64,000 nt of DNA from Calothrix parasitica NIES-267 (GTDB taxonomy: Bacteria > Cyanobacteriota > Cyanobacteriia > Cyanobacteriales > Nostocaceae), in contig NZ_AP018227.1 of the NCBI RefSeq assembly GCF_002368095.1, positions 1,721,359-1,785,358 on the forward strand, written 5' to 3'. Positions 45,610-54,216 of the stretch are shown here, one piece after another; the first letter of the stretch is position 1; every line of letters begins with the position of its first letter. The position numbers and the translations under genes are program-made. A model generated the notes under the pieces. The model was given only the letters and a program-made list of their open reading frames with translations. It searched no databases and had not been told where the DNA came from.

Positions 45610-46122
45610 AAAAAATAAAATTATCTAGGCAAATTAAAATCTACAGTTATATATTATATTTATGTTTACAGAAGAGATAATACTCCTCTTCTGGGTTGAT
45701 ATATTGTCTAAAGTGTCTTATAGAAGATATGCTCTTCTTTATCTAATTACTACCTGTTTTTTAATTGATTTTGGTCAAATTCCAGTTATTCGTTAAACAA
45801 CACAAGCATCTCAAAGAATTCACAATTTGAATCCTACGTAAAAAAACAAAGTCAGTTTTATCTATATTGACTAAGTTGTGGTAAGTTTATAAAAATAAAC
45901 ATAAGATATTCAAATCAATAAATATATCTTTTAGAGCCAGTTTAAGGTAACTTTTTAATCTTATATAGCATTTACAAGTATAAGAAGCTCAGCAGGTGCA
46001 TGTATAGAAATTGCGCTTGATGTGAAAGTTGTTAAAGATTCTTGCTGGATATGGCTAGCCTTTGTGGTATTTAGCCTGCATCGGAAGCTATCGTAAATCC
46101 TTACTCTCACACTTTCCCCATT
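45610..46122. other. Intergenic region upstream of guaA
   Basis: 513 bp. Two short hairpins, AGAAGAG/CTCTTCT (45670-45692) and AGAAGA/TCTTCT (45722-45738), lie just after the small gene and may end its transcript, but there is no clean T-run. The guaA promoter should lie in the right half; no riboswitch fold is recognisable. Confidence 0.5.
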
Positions 46123-47751
46123 ATGAAAACAGCGGTGACTCTACTAACTAAAGATGCTCCCCAAGCTCAAGAAGTAGAAGTAAAAAGACCACTTAACCGT
46201 CAAATGATTGCGATTCTTGACTTTGGTTCTCAATATTCCGAACTTATCGCTCGTAGAATTCGCGAAACACAAGTTTACTCTGAAGTCCTTCCCTATCGCA
46301 CCACGGCCGAACAGCTTCGCCAACTTAACCCCAAAGGCATCATTCTCTCGGGTGGTCCTAGTTCTGTTTATGATGCTAAAGCTCCCCATTGCGACCCTGA
46401 AATATGGCAATTAGGAATCCCAATTTTGGGCGTATGTTACGGGATGCAGCTAATGGTGCAGCAACTCGGTGGAGAAGTTCAAAAGTCGGAACGAGGAGAG
46501 TACGGTAAGGCTGCTTTGCACATTGATGATTCAAAGAGCTTACTTGCTGACGTTGAAGATGGTACCACCATGTGGATGAGCCATGGTGATTCGGTAATCA
46601 AAATGCCTTCTGGTTTTGAATTACTAGCACATACAGCAAATACTCCTTGTGCTGCAATTGCTAATCATGAGAAAAAGCTCTACGGAGTACAGTTTCATCC
46701 AGAGGTAGTACATTCTGTCGGTGGATTATCTTTGATTCGCAATTTTGTTTATGAAATCTGTAAAAGCGAACCCACTTGGACAACCGATGCTTTTGTTGAA
46801 GAAGCCATTCGCGAAATTCGCGCTAAGGTCGGTGAAAAGCGAGTGTTATTAGCGCTTAGCGGAGGGGTTGATTCTTCGACCCTAGCGTTTTTGCTACATA
46901 AAGCAATTGGAGACCAATTAACTTGTGTTTTCATCGACCAAGGCTTTATGCGGAAGCTGGAACCAGAACGCTTAGTTAAGTTATTTTCAGAACAGTTTCA
47001 TATTCCTGTTGAATATGTAAATGCTCGCGAACGCTTTATCGGAGCTTTGAATGGAGTTACCGACCCCGAAGAAAAACGGCGAATTATTGGACACGAGTTT
47101 ATCAAAGCATTTGAAAAGACATCAAGAGAACTTGGTCCCTTCGATTATCTAGCTCAAGGAACTTTATATCCTGATGTAATCGAATCAGCAGATACCAACG
47201 TTGACCCGAAAACTGGAGAACGAGTAGCAGTAAAAATTAAAAGCCATCACAACGTTGGTGGTTTACCCAAAGATTTACGTTTCAAGTTAGTAGAACCATT
47301 ACGAAAGCTTTTTAAAGACGAAGTTCGCAAGGTCGGACATAATGTCGGTTTACCTTTAGAAATTGTCCAGCGTCAACCTTTTCCAGGTCCAGGATTAGCA
47401 ATTCGCATTATTGGAGAAGTCACCGCCGAAAGGTTAAATATTTTACGAGATGCCGACCTCATAGTACGGCAAGAAATAAATCGTAATGACCTATATAGCA
47501 AGTACTGGCAGGCTTTTGCTGTATTGCTACCAATCCGTAGCGTTGGCGTAATGGGCGACCAAAGAACTTACGCTTATCCCATAGTTTTACGCATAGTTAC
47601 CAGTGAAGACGGAATGACAGCGGATTGGGCAAGAGTGCCCTACGACGTACTTGAAGTAATTTCCAATCGAATCGTCAACGAAGTCAAAGGTGTAAACAGA
47701 GTAGCTTTTGATATAACATCCAAACCCCCCGGAACTATTGAATGGGAGTAA
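46123..47751 (+). CDS. guaA: GMP synthase (glutamine-hydrolysing)
   Basis: 542 aa. It amidates XMP to GMP with glutamine and ATP. The class I glutamine amidotransferase domain shows [15 protein letters not shown], the nucleophile elbow GVCYGMQLM (Cys) and the histidine of VQFHPEV. The ATP-pyrophosphatase domain has [11 protein letters not shown]. The C-terminal dimerisation domain has [31 protein letters not shown] and the terminal KPPGTIEWE. The N-terminal 25 residues before MIAILDFG are a short extension; an internal ATG at 46204 is an alternative start. Confidence 0.95.
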   Translation: MKTAVTLLTKDAPQAQEVEVKRPLNRQMIAILDFGSQYSELIARRIRETQVYSEVLPYRTTAEQLRQLNPKGIILSGGPSSVYDAKAPHCDPEIWQLGIPILGVCYGMQLMVQQLGGEVQKSERGEYGKAALHIDDSKSLLADVEDGTTMWMSHGDSVIKMPSGFELLAHTANTPCAAIANHEKKLYGVQFHPEVVHSVGGLSLIRNFVYEICKSEPTWTTDAFVEEAIREIRAKVGEKRVLLALSGGVDSSTLAFLLHKAIGDQLTCVFIDQGFMRKLEPERLVKLFSEQFHIPVEYVNARERFIGALNGVTDPEEKRRIIGHEFIKAFEKTSRELGPFDYLAQGTLYPDVIESADTNVDPKTGERVAVKIKSHHNVGGLPKDLRFKLVEPLRKLFKDEVRKVGHNVGLPLEIVQRQPFPGPGLAIRIIGEVTAERLNILRDADLIVRQEINRNDLYSKYWQAFAVLLPIRSVGVMGDQRTYAYPIVLRIVTSEDGMTADWARVPYDVLEVISNRIVNEVKGVNRVAFDITSKPPGTIEWE

Positions 47752-47754
47752 GGG

Positions 47755-47940
47755 GAGTTAGGAGCTAATAATTTTGGATTTTGGATTGGGATAGCTCACG
47801 GAGTTAGGAGTTACGAATTACCCATTCCCTGTCTTGAAAAGTTACTCTTGGGGGAAACCACGCCATTTGCTTCAAGCCGGGGAACCCGTCCAACGCAATG
47901 GCTCCCCAAGACCGTACTTTCCGCAATTCCCAATCCCCAA
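47755..47940. repeat. Dispersed repeat block after guaA
   Basis: GAGTTAG heptamers, an ATTTTGGATTTTGGATTG repeat and a GGGATAGCTCACGGAG block that reappears inverted at 41024-41042, followed by a GGGGAACCCGTCC-containing segment. No coding frame is credible. Confidence 0.65.
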
Positions 47941-48063
47941 TTACATGGGTAATTGAATAGTAAAAGTACTTCCCTGTCCTTCTCCACGGCTAAAGACTTT
48001 AATAGTTCCTCCGTGAAGTTCAATTAGGTGATTACAGAAATAGTTACCCAAACATTGCTCATA
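47941..48063 (-). pseudogene. Histidine kinase C-terminal remnant
   Basis: The last 40 codons read YEQCLGNYFC, then NHLIELHGGTIK, then VFSRGEGQGSTFTIQLPM and a TAA stop. This is the end of an HATPase_c domain (LxELHGG, GxGQGSTF). No upstream kinase domain exists; instead the CDF pseudogene is adjacent. It is a fragment left by a deletion or rearrangement. Confidence 0.75.
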
Positions 48064-48073
48064 GTATGATAAG

Positions 48074-48705
48074 GGCAATTAATATCGGGCTATCAACCCC
48101 TCTTTCATAAAAAGCGACAAAAATATTTATACCCAGTACCAAAAGTAATAACCACAATTGTGAGGCTGAAATCGCAACAGGTTTACCTCCTTGAATAATT
48201 CCTTCAATGACACCTTGAAGAATTTCAAAACAAGCAATAGCTAAGAAAGCAGCAATATAATCAAGCACCTACAGCTTCAAGTTTTTGGTGTCCGTAGGGA
48301 TTTTCTCTATCAGGTAATGGAGAAGAAAATTGGCATTGCTCAATTGAAATATGAATTTATTTTTCTCATATTTACTAGCCCCCTAAATCCCCCAAATAAG
48401 CGGGGAGAAAAACAATTTTAAGTCCCCCAAAATTGGAGTTTGGGAGGCAAAATCATACTTTGAATCAGCAACCCTAGAAAATTGATTGGTAATTCAACCT
48501 AAAATATTATTTGCGCTATCCGTAATGCTGTGTAAAGCATCTGCTAACAAACTAAGAGAATCCGTTACAACTCCGACAGATGCTTTTAAGCTCATTACAA
48601 ACAAATTAAGCAATAAAGTAATGATTGAAACCTTTTTTATCTCTGCGAGATTATCTTGAGTTAAAAAGTGCTTTTTGTATTCAGTATGACTGTTCCCATA
48701 GTAAA
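48074..48705 (-). pseudogene. Cation diffusion facilitator (CDF) transporter pseudogene
   Basis: Reading leftward, the N-terminal part gives LLLNLFVMSLKASVGVVTDS and SLLADALHSITDSANNILG, with the HxxxD metal site of the CDF family. A TGA at 48494-48496 interrupts it (expected Leu), then ITNQFS. A 143-bp insertion follows. The frame resumes with PDRENPYGHQKLEAVGA, shifts near 48262, and continues FLAIACFEILQGVIEG and LLLVLGINIFVAFYERG up to SPILIA. The C-terminal third is gone. The gene carried Zn/Fe/Mn-type transport capacity originally; it cannot be functional now. Confidence 0.85.
48333..48475. mobile_element. 143-bp MITE inside the CDF pseudogene with 9-bp target duplication
   Basis: The direct repeat AGAAAATTG occurs at 48324-48332 and 48476-48484. 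The element between them has imperfect inverted ends of about 25 bp (GCATTGCTCAATTGAAATATG and, inverted, AGGGTTGCTGATTCAAAGTATG). Removing it and one repeat copy restores the CDF frame (ITNQFS joined to SPLPDRENPYGHQ). It contains a GGGGG/CCCCC hairpin-like core but no gene. Confidence 0.85.
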
Positions 48706-48903
48706 ACTAATGATAGCGATAAAGTCTATTAAAGCACTACCTAATAAAGAATAGATACTTTATAAATTGCAGCCTATAGTCAGCTTATTAAAAGTTATGT
48801 TTAATAAAATAGCTACCTAAAAATTTATATAGAAAATATTCCAGGCATAAGATGCCCCATATCGAGGGAAAATAAAAGAGCAATATGTTTTGATAAATAA
48901 CTA

Positions 48904-49257
48904 ATGTCTGCAAATCATTTGACACTTAATTTAGTTGAAGGTTCTGTATCTTTTAGCTTTTCACCCGCAGCAGCAAGGGAATTGAAAGCAGCGATAGATG
49001 AATTGATGCAGAAACTCAAAGCGGTTGCGGCTAAAACTGCTAGTGGTGGAGGAAAACCCAATCCTCAATCTTCGATGGAATATCGTCATACGGGAGAAGT
49101 ATTTCTGGAAATATTTTGCAACCCTAATATTTGGCCTAGTCCTTTCGCTGCCAAGGTTTTGCTGACCGTGCGTGATGCTACTATCCGCTTGACAACAGAA
49201 GCCGAACTAACTCGGGTTGTGGAAGATATCAACCAATATTTAGAACAGGTCGGTTAA
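48904..49257 (+). CDS. Conserved hypothetical protein
   Basis: 117 aa without membrane segment. The N-terminal HLTLNLVEGSVSFSFSPAAARELKAAIDELMQKL is followed by a flexible GGGKPNPQSS and an alpha/beta region (EYRHTGEVFLEIFCNPNIWPSPFAAKVLLTVRDATIRLTTEAELTRVVEDINQYLEQVG). I recognise no named family. The gene stands alone after the decayed region and ahead of the TerB-like gene, and has normal codon use. Confidence 0.7.
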   Translation: MSANHLTLNLVEGSVSFSFSPAAARELKAAIDELMQKLKAVAAKTASGGGKPNPQSSMEYRHTGEVFLEIFCNPNIWPSPFAAKVLLTVRDATIRLTTEAELTRVVEDINQYLEQVG

Positions 49258-49634
49258 TTCCCAGGAAAATACTTATAGTTCATGGTTATGGGGATTTACC
49301 ATTAGCCATGAACCGTCTGATGAGATAATCAATAAATTATCTGATTTCGCAATCAAAGTAACCAAAACAAGTATGTCAGTACAGTCAAAGGTTTAGAGTA
49401 CAAATATTTTAATTTTGTATTCCTGCTTTTTTATTTCCTAATTTTTATAGTTTTGAGAAAGAGTACTTAATTCTAGTAATATCTTAATTATATCTAATTT
49501 AATACTGCTATTTTTCGATAATTTTAACTAAATAATACATTTTTTATTCATCTAATTAACATTTTCTACTGCAAGCTAATTTGCTACTGCCACTTTTTCT
49601 CTGTACTCAAAAATCATCCATGGAGGTAACAGTT
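49258..49634. other. Intergenic region upstream of the TerB-like gene
   Basis: 377 bp. A GTTCATGG/CCATGAAC inverted repeat (49279-49286 and 49306-49313) follows the hypothetical gene and may end its transcript. The GGAGG before the TerB-like ATG lies at 49622-49626. Confidence 0.5.
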
Positions 49635-50687
49635 ATGGACAGATACGATAAAATTTTTCACTCACGAGGAATATTAAAGCAGTCGCTTAGTTCCCAAGAA
49701 GCAGTTGCTGCTATCGCAATTATTACTATATCCGCTGATTCTTCTTTTGAAGATGTTGATGTCGAATTATTAGTCGATATACTGTGGAGATTTGAGATTT
49801 TTGAAGAATATTCGGATGAAGATTTATTAGAAATGCTTGATAAACTTCTCAATTTGGGGGAAGAAAATGGAGCGGGAGCACTATTTAATTCTGCAAAGGA
49901 ACAATTAGATGATGAATTTTTAGAAGATGCTTTCGCTGCGGGAGTAAGTGTAGTTTTAGATGAAGAAGAGATGCTTATTCCCCAAGCACATAATCACTTA
50001 CTAAAAAGTTTACAGGTAGCTTTAGAAATTGATAATAAAGAAGCAGAAGAAATAAGAAAAGAAGTAATTTCGGTTTTTCAAGAAGCACAACTAGAAGACT
50101 TGCTTGAAAATGAGGATGAAACAATAGTTGATATCGCTTTCAATATAGAAGAATATAATTCACCATTAGATAATTTTACAGTCCCAATTCCAGTAGATCC
50201 GCATCAAGGTGGTAAAGTTCAAAGTCAAGAAGGTGCAGTTAGTTTTTCTGATGATGAAGGCACTTTTTTAAGAATCGATTATTATGCTTTACCTTCCAAA
50301 CAGATGGACGAAATGGAAGTTATTGGACAAGAAGAATATTTGAAATCAACTCTTGTAAATAAATATGTTCCAGAAGAAATAGTCGCGAACCTACCAAAAG
50401 CGCAAATTGAATATGACGAATATATGCCAAGAATCTTAGAAGGTTCTTACTTTGTATTACTATACATGCCGGAAGGTTCAAGAATTTCTAAAACAGGAAA
50501 TAACGGAACTGCAACAAAATTGGATGCCTATCGAGGATTACTCGCATTTATCAATGGTGACTTCCTTTATATAATTAGCAGTCAGCGTACATTTTTGGAT
50601 GGTAAAACTGTTAATTTTATGAAGCAGGAAGCTGTTGCTCTTAAGCAGATGATTTTAGATTTTGTGGAAACTATTGAATTTAATTGA
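49635..50687 (+). CDS. TerB-like domain protein with C-terminal extension
   Basis: 350 aa from the ATG at 49635; GGAGGT 8 nt upstream decides this start over an ATG at 49581. The N-terminal half is all-helical and acidic: SQEAVAAIAIITISADSSFED, EEYSDEDLLEMLDKLLNLGEENG, FLEDAFAAGVSVVLDEEEMLIPQAHNHLLKSLQVALEI, which matches TerB-type domains (tellurium-resistance family, thought to bind metal at acidic residues). The C-terminal half (FSDDEGTFLRIDYYALPSK, ILEGSYFVLLYMPEG, KTVNFMKQEAV) is predicted to be a mixed alpha/beta domain of unknown type. TerY-like VWA genes lie 48 kb away, so a link is only suggestive. Confidence 0.62.
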   Translation: MDRYDKIFHSRGILKQSLSSQEAVAAIAIITISADSSFEDVDVELLVDILWRFEIFEEYSDEDLLEMLDKLLNLGEENGAGALFNSAKEQLDDEFLEDAFAAGVSVVLDEEEMLIPQAHNHLLKSLQVALEIDNKEAEEIRKEVISVFQEAQLEDLLENEDETIVDIAFNIEEYNSPLDNFTVPIPVDPHQGGKVQSQEGAVSFSDDEGTFLRIDYYALPSKQMDEMEVIGQEEYLKSTLVNKYVPEEIVANLPKAQIEYDEYMPRILEGSYFVLLYMPEGSRISKTGNNGTATKLDAYRGLLAFINGDFLYIISSQRTFLDGKTVNFMKQEAVALKQMILDFVETIEFN

Positions 50688-50780
50688 ATTAAGAAAAATA
50701 AAATTTAGCAATCTTATCAAGAGGGTGGTTTTTGGTAAGAAATTGCCCTTATTGTTTAGTTATTTTTTTGTGCTTAGTTA

Positions 50781-53537
50781 TTACAATATTCCTCTTCCTA
50801 AAATCTTACGCTTCAAAGCTAATACGCGAGGACGCGCTCCTTTTGCTGAAAAATCTAAACCTTCGCGAAAGATTTCTGGCATATAGAAACGTGCTGAATC
50901 CTCTTTTTCTTTATCTTCGTAAATCACTCCCATTTCTTCTAAAGTTCTTACAGTTTGTGGCTCCATATTAAATTGTTGCACGTCAAAAGGAATTCGCCGT
51001 TGAGCGGGAGGATGTAATTGTAATGTATCTTCAACCCATCTTTTGAAAAGAATATACTCCTCCTTAGCTTCATCCACCTTAGATTTACTACATGGTTGAA
51101 GCGAACGACGGATAGCTTGAGGAGGTAAAAGACGACTTGTAGACCATTTTGCAAATTGTACTTCTTGGGATTTATCCACAGTAATATCTGCTGCATGATA
51201 TAACAATCTAACAATATCTCTAGCTTGAAGTTTGCCATTAAAATCTGTTAAAGCAGCATATACCCAGGAAGCAGTATAAGCTTCTTTGGATTTATCAGAA
51301 CCAAGTCTTTTACCCCATAATTCCTCTAACCTCTCTTTAATTTCCTCTGTACTCAAAGTTTGAATATTTTCTTTACTTGCATTAATAACTTCTGCTTGTC
51401 CGCAAATCCAAAATACTAATCTTAGAAAAGAATCTTGCTCCCAAGATAAATCGTAAGCACGGTAAAGGCTTTCAAACTGTTTCAGATTTTGAGTGATAGT
51501 GTAACGAAGAAAATCACGACGTAAGAAAATTATTACCCCAATATTTGATTTCCTAATTTCTGAAAGTCTTGATGGTAAATCATAGATTAAAGATTTCAAC
51601 GCAATCTTCTCTTTATCATTAGATGCAATATCTGGAAAAATATCTTCCAAGCCATCGAAAATAAATATAATACGTAATTTTAATGGTTCTAAAAGAGTAT
51701 TTATGCTCTCAATACTGGGATAAATATTTTCAGGAATACCGATAGATGCAGCTATTTGACTAATCCAAAATTGAGTCCACTGTGGTTCGCTCCAATTTTC
51801 TTCTAAAACGGCTTTTTTAATTCTATCAACATACTCTGAATGTTTGAAATTCGGCAACTGACCCCAAACTTCTTTTACGCTTTCTCTAGCTTGATGAATA
51901 ATATTTAAAGCTTTATCTTGAATATTTCCGGACTGAAGTAGAGGAAATATATATGTTTTTTGATTTGATTCGGGTTCAGTATTGTTAATACGTGCTAGAA
52001 AATTCTCCCAATATTTAAAACGCGACAATTGGATGTAATTGAAAGTTTTTCCTGCCCCCTTAGCTCCAATGGATACTACACGAGGCAATTTATTTTTAAA
52101 ATTAGTTGCTAGATTTTGTAAAGGTTCCGTAACTAATAAATCTTCTCCTTGTCCTGCTTCAGCATATTCGTAACGCTGACACACATCTCTAAGTTTACGA
52201 ACTTCTTCGAGAAGAGTAGATTTTTCTGTCTCTGTCTTCGGTTTTATTTCTAAATTTGTACTAGCTAATAATTCCCTATCTGCCCAATCTTTAGCAACGT
52301 TCATTACTGAAGTTGAGCTTAACTTTGAGCGTGCTTCTTCCCAACTATTTACATACAGTAATTCTTGAGCAAAATAATTTTCTTTGATTTCCAATCTAGT
52401 AGAATACAGATTATCTTCTTGTGGTTGAACATAAGCTGACTGAAATTCTACTAAAGCATCTTCAAAAGCTGGTAACGATTTTAGTTCTGGAGTGAGCATA
52501 CTAATCAACAATGATGCATCATAGTAACTTTCATCATCAATTGGTTCTGGAGGTGCAACTCGACCAATTTGTTCGAGTACAAGACTCGTACCTTTTACAG
52601 ATTGGTCATTAATTGTGGTTACTAAAAACCGCTGAATTCTTGGATCAAAAATTATCGGACTAGATATTTCACTCAAGCCAGCCCTTAAATCAATTAATAT
52701 ATAATCTGCACCAACAGCTTTTCCTAAGCGATGAATAGCATTACCACATTCCCAAGTTCCATCTGGACTTTTAACTAAATGCTCCGGAAGAATTGGTGTA
52801 TCAAGTAGCTGCTCATCATTAAGACAAGCGGGTAAAAAATATAGAGTTGATTTTCCTTCTTCTTTATGCGATTTTTTTATTTCTTTTGCTAAGAATGAAA
52901 GAGTTTCTTCTTGATTAATAGGTGAATAATGATATGCTTCTAAAAAATCAATAAAACAAACTGTTGGTTGCTGCTTTTCCGAACGATTCCAATATGTAAG
53001 ACCGGGAGCTTCTAAATCGGCATCAATGACTAGTACTTTTATAGATTTATCTATTTCTTTTGCTCTTTCCAGTAAAGCGAAAATGTGAGCTGCTAAATTT
53101 AGCGTTCTACCAACACCACCTTTAAAAGAATAAAAAGCAATTAAATTCGGTTTATTGGTGAATGGTTCTGGTAATTTAATTATTTCAGAGGGAACAGTTT
53201 TTTCTTCTGATTCATCGGTCTCCACATAAGAAATTTCTTCCCAAAAGGGACGTACATAAATATTTTTATTTAACGGTTCTTCTCCGGGAATAAATTCAAT
53301 TGGTAATGTAGCGTCACCAAGGGTCAGATAAATAATAGATTCATCTTCTTCGTACCAATCTTTAAACCATTGTTTTAAAGCATTTTTCGCACTCTGCTTG
53401 TGTTCTTCGCGTTGAAGTCCTATTTCTACAGCGTCTGAAAAACAGCGAATTCTTACTACTCCTTCCGGAAGCTTACTTCCATAATTAGTTTCACGAGAAA
53501 TAGTTCTTCTAACATCAAGCCACGTAAAAAGTTTCAT
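50781..53537 (-). CDS. KGGVGR-type ParA/MinD-like ATPase fused to a second P-loop NTPase
   Basis: 918 aa. An N-terminal region of about 110 residues is unassigned. Next comes a deviant Walker A FKGGVGRTLNLAA (K139), ADLEAPGLTYW as the Walker A' segment, and a Switch region DLRAGLSEIS. After a charged linker a second P-loop domain appears: SIGAKGAGKTFNYIQLSR (about 487-500), with Walker B IIFIFDGLEDI near 622 and RDFLRYTITQNLKQFESLYRAY. The C-terminal 100 residues (IPFDVQQFNMEPQTVRTLEEMGVIY) look like a winged helix. It starts 25 bp after the stop of the small gene at 53562, on the same strand. Such STAND-like arrays are common in conflict and signalling systems of multicellular cyanobacteria. 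Confidence 0.75.
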   Translation of the reverse strand: MKLFTWLDVRRTISRETNYGSKLPEGVVRIRCFSDAVEIGLQREEHKQSAKNALKQWFKDWYEEDESIIYLTLGDATLPIEFIPGEEPLNKNIYVRPFWEEISYVETDESEEKTVPSEIIKLPEPFTNKPNLIAFYSFKGGVGRTLNLAAHIFALLERAKEIDKSIKVLVIDADLEAPGLTYWNRSEKQQPTVCFIDFLEAYHYSPINQEETLSFLAKEIKKSHKEEGKSTLYFLPACLNDEQLLDTPILPEHLVKSPDGTWECGNAIHRLGKAVGADYILIDLRAGLSEISSPIIFDPRIQRFLVTTINDQSVKGTSLVLEQIGRVAPPEPIDDESYYDASLLISMLTPELKSLPAFEDALVEFQSAYVQPQEDNLYSTRLEIKENYFAQELLYVNSWEEARSKLSSTSVMNVAKDWADRELLASTNLEIKPKTETEKSTLLEEVRKLRDVCQRYEYAEAGQGEDLLVTEPLQNLATNFKNKLPRVVSIGAKGAGKTFNYIQLSRFKYWENFLARINNTEPESNQKTYIFPLLQSGNIQDKALNIIHQARESVKEVWGQLPNFKHSEYVDRIKKAVLEENWSEPQWTQFWISQIAASIGIPENIYPSIESINTLLEPLKLRIIFIFDGLEDIFPDIASNDKEKIALKSLIYDLPSRLSEIRKSNIGVIIFLRRDFLRYTITQNLKQFESLYRAYDLSWEQDSFLRLVFWICGQAEVINASKENIQTLSTEEIKERLEELWGKRLGSDKSKEAYTASWVYAALTDFNGKLQARDIVRLLYHAADITVDKSQEVQFAKWSTSRLLPPQAIRRSLQPCSKSKVDEAKEEYILFKRWVEDTLQLHPPAQRRIPFDVQQFNMEPQTVRTLEEMGVIYEDKEKEDSARFYMPEIFREGLDFSAKGARPRVLALKRKILGRGIL

Positions 53538-53561
53538 AAATATAATAAATATATCTAAATA

Positions 53562-54011
53562 TTATGGTCTGCTAAGTTCTTCGTTAATCCAACTTGCAAT
53601 CTCTAATAGCTTTTTCTCTAAGTTCTCATCTGTAATATTATCTGCCGCACAACACCCACCGTAACGCCACATTTGGTTTAAATCACCGGGAGTAAATTTT
53701 CTTTCATCATAGCCATCTCTGACTCTAATTTTCTTCATGCTAAGCTGAGACGGCAATCTTAAATCTTTTCTCGCACCTAAATAGTCTAATAATTTGTTTA
53801 AATCATGCTGACATTCATGTATTTCTTGACATAAGTCGGTACGTCGTTTTCTTGCTCTTCTCATCAAAGTTGCTTTCAAACCACACTCAACAGCATAAAA
53901 TAAAAGCAATCTATGAGGATTCTTTCGTTGTTTTTTATTAGAATTATCGAAAACAGATTTATTTTCTCGCCAAGCTTTCTCCATTTCTCTATCTGTAAAT
54001 GGAATTGACAT
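53562..54011 (-). CDS. Small helical protein, HEPN-like, partner of the KGGVGR ATPase
   Basis: 149 aa. RLLLFYAVECGLKATLMRRARK followed by ECQHDLNKLLDYLG resembles the helical core of HEPN-like proteins, but the RNase motif R-x4-6-H is not clean, so the assignment is tentative. It is the first gene of a two-gene unit (24 bp before the ATPase). It is rich in Arg/Lys (ARKRRTDL) and has a Cys pair GGCCAADN. No known orthologue recognised. Confidence 0.6.
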   Translation of the reverse strand: MSIPFTDREMEKAWRENKSVFDNSNKKQRKNPHRLLLFYAVECGLKATLMRRARKRRTDLCQEIHECQHDLNKLLDYLGARKDLRLPSQLSMKKIRVRDGYDERKFTPGDLNQMWRYGGCCAADNITDENLEKKLLEIASWINEELSRP

Positions 54012-54216
54012 TATAATCTCTTTAGTCTAAGTCTTTATCAATCTACTTAGTTATATTACGCCAAAATAGTTATACATATTAACCGTTCATAACCCTATTT
54101 CAAATTTTTTTTAAATCAATTTATAAAAAAATGCTACAGAGTAAAACTAATTAAAACCCGTTTATTCAATGTGAAATAAAAACTCCACAAGAAACGCATC
54201 CCTTTCCAAATTCCTA

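Noticed and set aside
45610-46122. Purine riboswitch upstream of guaA
   Set aside because: I cannot find the conserved three-way junction and loops; only two short GAAGAG-type hairpins are visible.
47811-48023. 70-codon minus-strand frame
   Set aside because: It is another frame over the histidine kinase remnant and repeat block; the recognisable protein sequence is in a different frame.
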